Of a stretch of DNA of 16,252 bases, positions 1-5,434 are shown one piece after another. The first letter of the stretch is position 1; each line of letters starts with the position of its first letter. Origin of the DNA: Clostridia bacterium (lineage in GTDB: Bacteria > Bacillota > Clostridia > Oscillospirales > CAG-272); the NCBI GenBank assembly GCA_017453085.1, contig JAFTKV010000276.1:1-16252 (forward strand), in the 5' to 3' direction. Both the position numbers and the translations under genes were made by a program. Below the pieces are notes generated by a model. It was not told the origin of the DNA. It made no database searches and worked only from the letters and a program-made list of their open reading frames with translations.

Positions 1-1550
1 CCGCAAAGGAGAATCCCTCCGCACCGCCTCTGTTCTGTACGCTGATCCGCAAGCATCTCAGCGGTGCAAAGCTCCTCTCGCTGGAGCAACTGGGGTTTGA
101 ACGTGTGATCCGCCTCTCCTTCCAAGCCCGTGACGAGATGGGCTTCCACTATATCGTTCGCCTCTACGCCGAGATTATGGGCAAGTACAGCAACTTGATC
201 CTCACCGACGAGAGTGACAAGGTGCTGGGCGCCGTTAAGCCCGTGGACTTCACCACCAGCCAGAAGCGGCAGGTGCTCCCCGGAATGCAGTACGAGATGC
301 CCCCTGCGCAGGACAAGATCGATCCCACCACCGAGGTGCGGGAAAGCTTCCTCGCCCTGCGTGCGGACGATACGAAAGCGGCGGATAAATTCCTTACCAC
401 CCACTATCTGGGGCTCTCCACGCTCTCGGCGAGAGAGATCGTGCACCGTGCCGCCGACGAATCCGACGAGGCACTCTGGGAGGCGTTTTCCGCCTTTCTG
501 AGCGACGTTTCCGCCGGACGGGTAACTCCTACTCTTGCGCTGGATGAGGGCGGCAAACCCAAGGAATACGCCTTCTGCGACCTGCGCCAGTACGAGGGCG
601 TCTACACCCTCCGCCATCCCGAGACGATCAGCGAGGTCATCGAGACTTACTTCCTCTCCCGAGACAACACCGACCGTGTGCATCAGCGTGCCGCTGATCT
701 GTTTCGCCTTCTGCAGAATCAGCAGAACCGTCTGGAGAAGAAGATCGCACTGCAGGAAGGAGAGCTGGCAGAGACTGCGCGCAAGGAGACCTATCAGAAG
801 TACGGCGAGCTGATTACCGCCAACATCTACCGCCTCTCCCGTGGGATGAAGGTGGCAAGAGTGGAGGACTACTACAGCGAGGACTACGAGACCATCGAGA
901 TTCCGCTGGACGTTCGCCTGACCCCTGCGCAGAACGCACAGGCGTATTATAAAAAGTACACCAAGCTCCGCAATGCAGAGGTGGAGCTGGAAAAACAGAT
1001 CATTGCAGCGGAAGAAGAGCTTGCCTATATCCTCTCGGTTTTGGACACGCTCTCCCGTGCATCGGGGCAGACCGAGCTGGACGAGATCCGCACCGAATTG
1101 CAGACCGCCGGTTACGGCTCGAGAATGAAGAAGAACGCCTTCAAGGGCGGCAACAAGAAGAGCGCTACTAAGCCTATCGAATACACCACCTCGGGCGGCT
1201 ATCGTCTTTTGTGCGGACGAAACAACCTGCAGAATGACGAGATTTCCTTGAAAATCGCCTCTCGCAGCGATTGGTGGTTCCATGTTAAGAATGCACCCGG
1301 TTCACACGTGGTGATGTTCGCAAACGGCGAAGAGCCCTCCGAGCGAGACTTCACCGAGGCGGCAATGGTGGCGGCATATAATTCCTCGCTGTCCGAGGCC
1401 AAGCACATCGCCGTGGACTATACGCAGGTGCGGAATCTGAAAAAGCCTGCAGGCGCCAAGCCAGGCTACGTGATCTATCACACCAACTACAGTGCCTACG
1501 TCACCCCTGACAGGGAAGTAGTGGAGGGACTGAAAAAGTCGGAGAAGTGA
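1..1550 (+). CDS. rqcH: Rqc2 homolog RqcH (NFACT family), N-terminus outside the window
   Basis: This is the bacterial Rqc2 homolog. It binds stalled 60S/50S-peptidyl-tRNA complexes and recruits tRNA-Ala to add C-terminal alanine tails that mark the chain for proteolysis. The family is also annotated FbpA/PavA, fibronectin-binding. The frame is open from base 3, before any start codon, and begins with AKENPSAPPLFCTLIRKHL, the middle of the NFACT-N domain. The visible 515 residues therefore lack roughly the first 65 of an approximately 570-580-residue protein. Next come the KYSNLILTDE segment, a long charged coiled-coil stretch (about bases 650-1080) that in the family contacts the ribosome, and the C-terminal NFACT-R/DUF814 domain with the DWWFHVKNAPGSHV signature (about bases 1269-1311). 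The residue pair matching the tRNA-binding Asp97-Arg98 of Bacillus RqcH reads Glu-Arg here (codons 99-104). The stop overlaps the start region of the next gene, so the two are probably cotranscribed. Confidence 0.95.
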   Translation, partial: AKENPSAPPLFCTLIRKHLSGAKLLSLEQLGFERVIRLSFQARDEMGFHYIVRLYAEIMGKYSNLILTDESDKVLGAVKPVDFTTSQKRQVLPGMQYEMPPAQDKIDPTTEVRESFLALRADDTKAADKFLTTHYLGLSTLSAREIVHRAADESDEALWEAFSAFLSDVSAGRVTPTLALDEGGKPKEYAFCDLRQYEGVYTLRHPETISEVIETYFLSRDNTDRVHQRAADLFRLLQNQQNRLEKKIALQEGELAETARKETYQKYGELITANIYRLSRGMKVARVEDYYSEDYETIEIPLDVRLTPAQNAQAYYKKYTKLRNAEVELEKQIIAAEEELAYILSVLDTLSRASGQTELDEIRTELQTAGYGSRMKKNAFKGGNKKSATKPIEYTTSGGYRLLCGRNNLQNDEISLKIASRSDWWFHVKNAPGSHVVMFANGEEPSERDFTEAAMVAAYNSSLSEAKHIAVDYTQVRNLKKPAGAKPGYVIYHTNYSAYVTPDREVVEGLKKSEK

Positions 1551-1552
1551 GT

Positions 1553-2377
1553 ATGAAACGAATTAACGCATTGGTTTGGGCTGTTTTGCTGATCGCTGTT
1601 TTGTGCGGTTGTCGGCTTACCGTTATAAATCCTTACTATACTGCCAACGGCACCGTGCCGTCAGGTAATACAACGCCCGTTCTTGCGACTACCGACAATC
1701 GTCCCGGGGAGCCGACATCTACTTTTGCAACTTCTGCAGTAGCTCCTGCCGTGACAACCGAGCCGCAATCGCCTCAGACGACTACGATTGCTACGCAAGT
1801 ACCGCCTGCAACCGAGCCTGCTCCACTCCCCGAACCTGCAGATACTGATTTGGTATTGCTCTCCGACTATCTGCCCGAAGCGGTATTGGATATCCGATAC
1901 GCTACGACCAACAATTTTACAGGACAGATCATCTATGACGAAGCGGCACCACGCCTTCGCTACGGAACGGTCAAGAAGCTCCGAACGGTCTGCGAAAAAC
2001 TGGCGGATGCAGGTTATCGTTTGGTGATCTGGGACGGATGGCGTCCTGCGGCGGCACAATGGAAGCTCTGGAATATCTGTCCCGATCCGGCCTACGTTTC
2101 CAATCCCAACAAGGGCTATTCCTCCCATACCCGCGGCGGGACGGTGGATATAACGCTCCTTCGTCTCGACGGTTCTCCTGTGGAAATGCCCACCGATTTT
2201 GACGACTTCTCAAAGGCGGCCGATCTTAACTTCAGCGACGTTTCTGTCGAAGCGGGGAAGAATGCGCAGCTTTTGCAGGAGATCATGACCGAGTGCGGCT
2301 TTAAGCCCTACAGTGCCGAGTGGTGGCATTTTACCGATACGACTGCCTATGAAGTGCAGGAGGCTCTGCCCGAATAA
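1553..2377 (+). CDS. VanX/DdpX-type D-alanyl-D-alanine dipeptidase, lipoprotein
   Basis: This is a zinc-dependent peptidase of family M15D, predicted to cleave D-Ala-D-Ala on the outer face of the membrane. The signal peptide ends in a lipobox (L17-C18-G19-C20), and a Thr/Pro-rich linker to about residue 97 tethers the catalytic domain. Family motifs are complete: DIRYATTNNFTGQ, WDGWRP with Arg164, the zinc site SSHTRGGTVD (His192, Asp199), and EWWHF with catalytic Glu256 and zinc ligand His259. I chose the ATG at 1553 because GGAGAAG sits 5-6 bases upstream; an in-frame GTG at 1547 overlapping the rqcH stop is the alternative. No vanH, vanA or vanRS lies nearby and the protein is exported. 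A role in peptidoglycan peptide scavenging or recycling is therefore more likely than cytoplasmic vancomycin resistance (inference). Codon use is looser than in its neighbours, for example with TCA and TTG codons. Confidence 0.9.
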   Translation: MKRINALVWAVLLIAVLCGCRLTVINPYYTANGTVPSGNTTPVLATTDNRPGEPTSTFATSAVAPAVTTEPQSPQTTTIATQVPPATEPAPLPEPADTDLVLLSDYLPEAVLDIRYATTNNFTGQIIYDEAAPRLRYGTVKKLRTVCEKLADAGYRLVIWDGWRPAAAQWKLWNICPDPAYVSNPNKGYSSHTRGGTVDITLLRLDGSPVEMPTDFDDFSKAADLNFSDVSVEAGKNAQLLQEIMTECGFKPYSAEWWHFTDTTAYEVQEALPE

Positions 2378-2412
2378 ACTCCGCATCGTGCAAGTTTTTG
2401 CAAATTCGGGCA
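2367..2412 (+). other. Nested inverted repeats between dipeptidase gene and ldh
   Basis: TGCCCGAAT (2367-2375, including the last dipeptidase codons) is exactly complementary to ATTCGGGCA (2404-2412). Inside the 28-nt loop, TGCAA (2389-2393) pairs with TTGCA (2398-2402). No U-run follows, so this is not a standard terminator. It could be a weak attenuator, an mRNA processing or stability element, or an operator ahead of ldh. I see no clear Rex box (TTGTGA/TCACAA type). Confidence 0.4.
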
Positions 2413-2450
2413 ATACTATAAGCAATAACCTACCCAAGGAGGGATTTGTT

Positions 2451-3410
2451 ATGATGGATTATTCAAACGACAAAAAGAAGATCGTGCTGGTGGGCGCGGG
2501 ACTGGTGGGAATGTCCTTTGCCTACGCACTGCTGGGCTCCCATATTTGCGAGGAGCTGGGCATTATCGACATTGATCATAAGCGTGCCGAGGGCGAAGCA
2601 CTGGATCTGTCCCACGGCATGGCGCTTTCCGGCGGTTATATGAAGATCTACGCCGCCGAGTATACCGATTGCTTTGACGCCGATCTGGTGGTGATCTGCG
2701 CGGGCGTTCCCCAAAAGCCCGGTGAGACCCGCATTGATCTGCTTCACAATAACGCCCGTGTGTTCAAGGAGATCGTGGAGCAGGTGATGGCGTCGGGCTT
2801 CAACGGCATTTTCCTGGTGGCCACCAATCCCGTAGACGTGATGACTGCGCTCACCCGTGAGCTGTCGGGTCTGCCTGCAAACCGTGTGATCGGCTCGGGT
2901 ACTACGCTGGACACAGCCCGTCTGCGCTTTGCGCTGGGTGAATATTTTGCCGTAGATCCCCGCAACGTCCACGCCTACGTAATGGGTGAGCACGGTGACA
3001 GCGAGTTCGTGCCCTGGTCGCAGGCGTACGTTTCTACCATGAACGTGCTGAAGATCTGCGAGAAGGAGCCTACCAAGTTCTGCCGCGAGGAGCTGGATCA
3101 GATCGCCAAGGACGTAAAAACGGCGGCGTATAAGATTATCGAGGCCAAGCGTGCCACCTATTACGGCATCGGAATGGCACTGCGTCGGGTCGCCCGTGCG
3201 ATTTTGCAGAACGAAGGCAGCGTGCTGACCGTTTCCGCTTACCTTACAGGTGAATACGGACAGAGCGGCGTGAACGTGGGCGTGCCCTGCGTCATCGGCA
3301 GAGAGGGCATCCGCCGGGTGATTGAGCTGGATCTGACCCCCGAGGAGCGGGAGAAGATGGCTGCATCCTGTGAGTTCCTCCGCGACGTGCATCGCCAGCT
3401 GAAAAACTGA
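2451..3410 (+). CDS. ldh: L-lactate dehydrogenase
   Basis: This enzyme reduces pyruvate to L-lactate with NADH, regenerating NAD+ during fermentation in the cytoplasm. The start is the ATG at 2451, preceded by AAGGAGGG (2436-2443). The 319-residue length is normal. The Rossmann loop is GAGLVG (15-20) and the NAD-ribose acid region is IIDID (38-42). The substrate loop is GVPQKPGETR (85-94): Gln88, equivalent to Gln102 of classical numbering, indicates lactate rather than malate dehydrogenase, and Arg94 is the mobile-loop arginine. Asp154 and Arg157 lie in LDTARLR, and the catalytic His181 in MGEHGDSEF. A terminator follows the stop directly. Codon use strictly avoids TTA, CTA and TCA, in line with high expression. 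It could belong to the upstream transcript, since only 73 nt separate it from the dipeptidase gene, or have its own weak promoter. Confidence 0.96.
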   Translation: MMDYSNDKKKIVLVGAGLVGMSFAYALLGSHICEELGIIDIDHKRAEGEALDLSHGMALSGGYMKIYAAEYTDCFDADLVVICAGVPQKPGETRIDLLHNNARVFKEIVEQVMASGFNGIFLVATNPVDVMTALTRELSGLPANRVIGSGTTLDTARLRFALGEYFAVDPRNVHAYVMGEHGDSEFVPWSQAYVSTMNVLKICEKEPTKFCREELDQIAKDVKTAAYKIIEAKRATYYGIGMALRRVARAILQNEGSVLTVSAYLTGEYGQSGVNVGVPCVIGREGIRRVIELDLTPEEREKMAASCEFLRDVHRQLKN

Positions 3411-3421
3411 TTTGCAAACAC

Positions 3422-3450
3422 AGCCCCCTGGTTTTTCAGGGGGCTATCTT
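3422..3450 (+). terminator. Intrinsic terminator of ldh
   Basis: AGCCCCCTG (3422-3430) and CAGGGGGCT (3437-3445) form a perfect 9-bp GC-rich stem with a GTTTTT loop, starting 12 nt after the ldh stop. The downstream T-run is short (ATCTTT), so termination may be incomplete. Confidence 0.85.
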
Positions 3451-3494
3451 TGAAGAAAAAAGTTCGTCCAAAACGAGAATTAGGCAATTATTTT

Positions 3495-3538
3495 TCGAAA
3501 ATATTGGAATTTACAGGAATTGATCGAAAATATCGGAA
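3495..3538 (+). repeat. Two direct repeats upstream of the NUDIX promoter
   Basis: TCGAAAATATTGGAA (3495-3509) recurs as TCGAAAATATCGGAA (3524-3538), matching at 14 of 15 positions. The copies are 29 bp apart, about three helical turns, and end 7 bp before the -35 box. The block is much richer in A/T than its surroundings. Candidate roles are an UP-element or tandem activator sites. Confidence 0.6.
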
Positions 3539-3545
3539 AATACAA

Positions 3546-3574
3546 TTGACATCGGATGGCTCCTGTGGTACAAT
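3546..3574 (+). promoter_or_regulatory. Sigma-A promoter of the NUDIX gene
   Basis: TTGACA (3546-3551), a 17-nt spacer and TACAAT (3569-3574) lie in order, predicting transcription from about 3581. The upstream ATG at 3584 would then be almost leaderless, which supports the GTG at 3605 as the real start. Confidence 0.85.
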
Positions 3575-3604
3575 ATAGACAGAATGAGGAAAGGATGTGA
3601 TGCT

Positions 3605-4162
3605 GTGCGGGAGCTGTGGGACGTTTACGACCGAAACGGTAACGTGATCGAGGGTCGAGTCTCGGTACGCGGGCGTCACGACCTGCAGGACGGGGAGTAC
3701 CATCTAGTAGTCTACGTCTGGATCGTCTGCGACGACGGCAGGATCATCCTGTCCCGCCGACAGAAGGGCAAGACCTTTGCCGGCGCATGGGAGTATACCG
3801 GCGGATGTGCCCAGCAGGGCGAGGATTCGCTGACTGCCGCGCTCCGTGAGGTGCGGGAGGAGTTGGGGGTGGAGCTTGATCCCGAAAAGGGGCACTTTTA
3901 TACCCGCTACCGCCGCAATTATCCCAAGGGGGCCCGCGCACTCTGTGACGTGTGGGTGTTCCGTCAGCAGGTTGACCTTTCCGATCTGACTCTGCAGAAG
4001 GAGGAGGTCAGCGAGGTGCGGCTGGTAGGTCGAAAGGAGCTCACCGCTATGATGGCGGCCGCAGACTTCTACAAGCGCTACCCCTATTTGCGCCATCTGA
4101 TGCGGCAATGGGTGGATCCCCTGCAGGCATCTTCCTCCGAATCGAATACTACATCCCTGTGA
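3605..4162 (+). CDS. NUDIX hydrolase
   Basis: This is a NUDIX-superfamily pyrophosphohydrolase acting on nucleoside diphosphates linked to another group, with the substrate not determinable from sequence. The NUDIX box is perfect, GX5EX7REVREELGV at residues 67-89, and supplies the metal-binding glutamates. The N-terminus (RELWDVYDRNGNVIEGR) resembles the isopentenyl-diphosphate isomerase-like or YfcD-like NUDIX subgroup commonly annotated only as NUDIX domain protein. I chose the GTG at 3605 (185 residues) because AAAGGA (3590-3595) lies 9 nt upstream. The in-frame ATG at 3584 has no Shine-Dalgarno site and sits at the predicted transcription start. The gene is a single-gene unit between its own promoter and terminator, and its stop codon lies inside the terminator stem. 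The Ser-rich C-terminus (174-185) is probably disordered. Confidence 0.93.
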   Translation: MRELWDVYDRNGNVIEGRVSVRGRHDLQDGEYHLVVYVWIVCDDGRIILSRRQKGKTFAGAWEYTGGCAQQGEDSLTAALREVREELGVELDPEKGHFYTRYRRNYPKGARALCDVWVFRQQVDLSDLTLQKEEVSEVRLVGRKELTAMMAAADFYKRYPYLRHLMRQWVDPLQASSSESNTTSL

Positions 4163-4183
4163 CCCTGCGGTCACAGGTTTTTT
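4156..4183 (+). terminator. Intrinsic terminator of the NUDIX gene, containing its stop codon
   Basis: CCTGTGACC (4156-4164) pairs perfectly with GGTCACAGG (4169-4177) around a CTGC loop, followed by six T. The TGA stop (4160-4162) is within the left arm, so the mRNA has essentially no 3' untranslated region beyond the hairpin. Confidence 0.93.
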
Positions 4184-4243
4184 GTGGCATGGAAGGGCGG
4201 GAGGCAGGCATACAATAGGGCAGATATTTTTGGGAGGTGCCGT

Positions 4244-4780
4244 ATGGAGTTTGACCGTACCAATACCCGCAGACTGCTGCGACGGGGGAGGGCTTCGCTG
4301 CTTTGGCAGACCGATCTGCCCTGCGGAGAGGGATGCGATTCTGCCGTTTTCCAAGCGATAGCGGAGCTTTATCAAAACAGTGCACAGGCACTGGAGCGCT
4401 GGGCCGAGCATGTGCTGCTCCCCTCGATGGACGAGGAGCTGGTGTCCGCTCCCCGCAAGGGACGGCTGCACTACGTGACGCCCAAATTGCAGTATTCCTG
4501 CGCCGAAACGCTCACGGGGGACAGATGGCTATGGGTGACGGCAATCGTGGCTCTGGAGCGCGGAGAAGGCCTCACGCGACACAGGGACGATCGGGTGTGG
4601 GATCTGCATAGCGGCAGGCTTTGCCCCATCGAATGGTTTCTGCCCCGACGGGAGGCGGCACGCTATCTGCGCTGGTCCTTCGGGCTGGACGGCGACGCTG
4701 TGTGGGCGTTTCCCCGCAAAGACGGCAAAGAGCAGCCGATCCGTGTGGGAAAACCCAATTATCTTGCGCCGCCCTCTTGA
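4244..4780 (+). CDS. Uncharacterised protein, possible remote RsiV/DUF3298-like fold
   Basis: This 178-residue soluble protein has no signal peptide or membrane segment, and I do not recognise a named family. The start at ATG 4244 is supported by GGGAGG (4232-4237), 6 nt upstream. The N-terminus is Arg-rich (TRRLLRRGR). An amphipathic helix region (FQAIAELYQNSAQALERW) follows, then a likely beta-rich stretch with WLWVTAIVALERG and VWDLHSGRLCPIEWFLP. The last segment vaguely recalls the D-x-K-T-G-x-L...DLF pattern of DUF3298/RsiV-type proteins, which I treat as weak. The gene lies between the NUDIX terminator and the DUF4830 promoter and so forms its own unit. Its promoter is unclear: CATACAAT at 4209-4216 is a perfect match to a sporulation sigma-E -10, but no good -35 was found. 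Its stop overlaps the -35 box of the next promoter. Confidence 0.75.
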   Translation: MEFDRTNTRRLLRRGRASLLWQTDLPCGEGCDSAVFQAIAELYQNSAQALERWAEHVLLPSMDEELVSAPRKGRLHYVTPKLQYSCAETLTGDRWLWVTAIVALERGEGLTRHRDDRVWDLHSGRLCPIEWFLPRREAARYLRWSFGLDGDAVWAFPRKDGKEQPIRVGKPNYLAPPS

Positions 4781-4806
4781 CAAAGCCGCTGTTTTTTTGT
4801 TACAAT
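4777..4806 (+). promoter_or_regulatory. Sigma-A promoter of the DUF4830-methyltransferase-ybaK-kinase unit
   Basis: TTGACA (4777-4782), an 18-nt spacer and TACAAT (4801-4806) give a near-consensus promoter. The -35 box overlaps the stop codon of the upstream gene. Transcription should begin around 4812-4814, leaving an approximately 100-nt leader before the first good start codon. Confidence 0.85.
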
Positions 4807-4812
4807 AGAAGG

Positions 4813-4913
4813 GTAGCGTGGGAAAAACGTTGGTGCCGATCATCGGGACGGGCATAGATTGCCGGGGGATGCCATATAGTGTAGCATTACACCGAAAGGA
4901 TGGTTCCCCGCAT
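4813..4913 (+). promoter_or_regulatory. Structured 5' leader with mutually exclusive pairings
   Basis: GGCAT (4851-4855) can pair with GTGCC upstream (4833-4837, one G-U) or with ATGCC downstream (4869-4873). CGGGGGA (4863-4869) can pair with TTCCCCG (4904-4910), putting the Shine-Dalgarno AAAGGA (4895-4900) in the loop and closing the stem just before the ATG at 4914. These alternatives conflict with each other, as in a switch. I do not recognise a named riboswitch class, and the pairings are short enough to be chance. Confidence 0.4.
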
Positions 4914-5405
4914 ATGTTTATTTACTCCGTCAAGGCGTCCAGCATCCGTTTTTTTACCGTACTCGTGCTGTCGGTGGCTTTGCTCACCGCGCTGATCCTG
5001 CTGGTGCCAACCTACGAACCCCTCAGCGTCTCGGCGTCCGAGACCATCAACTTCAGCAAGATCAAGTCCAACGAGGATCGGGTGAATTTTCTCGCCCAGT
5101 TCGGCTGGACGGTGACCAAAGAGCCGCTTGAGCAGGTCGCCGTGACGATCCCCGATGAGTTCGACGCCGTCTTTCTGGAATACAACAATCTCCAGAAGGA
5201 GCTGGGGCTGGATCTCTCCCGCTACAAGCGCCGCGACGTGGTGCGCTACACCTATCAGATCACCAATTACCCCGGCTACGACGGGATCGTTTACGCCAAT
5301 TTGCTGATCTACAAAAACAAAGTCATCGGCGGTGACGTCTGCTCCGCCGACGTGAACGGCTTCGTCCACTCGCTGAAGGGAGAGGGCACCGCCCCACGGC
5401 AATAA
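4914..5405 (+). CDS. DUF4830-domain membrane-anchored protein
   Basis: This 163-residue protein of unknown function has one hydrophobic segment (about 11-31) that anchors it in the membrane with the rest outside. Residues about 50-142 match my recollection of the DUF4830 pattern: NFLAQFGWTV, EPLEQVAVTIPDEFDAVF, YNNLQKELGLDLSRY, VRYTYQITNYPG, and VYANLLIYKNKVIGGD. The ATG at 4914 is the first credible start, although AAAGGA lies 13 nt upstream, further than usual. An in-frame GTG at 4818 would sit at the transcription start without a Shine-Dalgarno site. It is the first gene of the unit reading into the rRNA methyltransferase, with 29 nt between stop and next ATG. A cytoplasmic RNA-modification gene behind an extracytoplasmic domain suggests shared expression rather than shared function. 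Confidence 0.82.
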   Translation: MFIYSVKASSIRFFTVLVLSVALLTALILLVPTYEPLSVSASETINFSKIKSNEDRVNFLAQFGWTVTKEPLEQVAVTIPDEFDAVFLEYNNLQKELGLDLSRYKRRDVVRYTYQITNYPGYDGIVYANLLIYKNKVIGGDVCSADVNGFVHSLKGEGTAPRQ

Positions 5406-5415
5406 CAGAAAGGAT

Positions 5416-5427
5416 GCCCCTCGGGGC
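5416..5427 (+). promoter_or_regulatory. Small hairpin between Shine-Dalgarno site and start of the methyltransferase gene
   Basis: GCCC-CTCG-GGGC (5416-5427) can fold as a short GC stem with a tetraloop. It lies between AAAGGA (5409-5414) and the ATG at 5435. Without it the Shine-Dalgarno spacing is about 20 nt; with it folded out the effective spacing is about 8 nt. The in-frame ATG at 5414 directly abuts the Shine-Dalgarno site and is an unlikely start. Confidence 0.45.
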
Positions 5428-5434
5428 GAATCGT

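Noticed and set aside
1553..2377. Vancomycin-resistance reading of the VanX-type gene
   Set aside because: There is no ligase, dehydrogenase or two-component system nearby, and the lipoprotein signal puts the enzyme outside the cytoplasm where resistance VanX acts.
1..2377. Functional link between RqcH alanine tailing and the D-Ala-D-Ala dipeptidase
   Set aside because: RqcH tails are L-alanine on cytoplasmic proteins, whereas the dipeptidase is stereospecific for D,D-dipeptides and extracytoplasmic. Adjacency is better explained by cotranscription alone.
2463..3392. Long minus-strand open frame over ldh
   Set aside because: Codon-aligned antisense shadow of a gene with complete lactate dehydrogenase motifs; it has no ribosome-binding site or recognisable domain.
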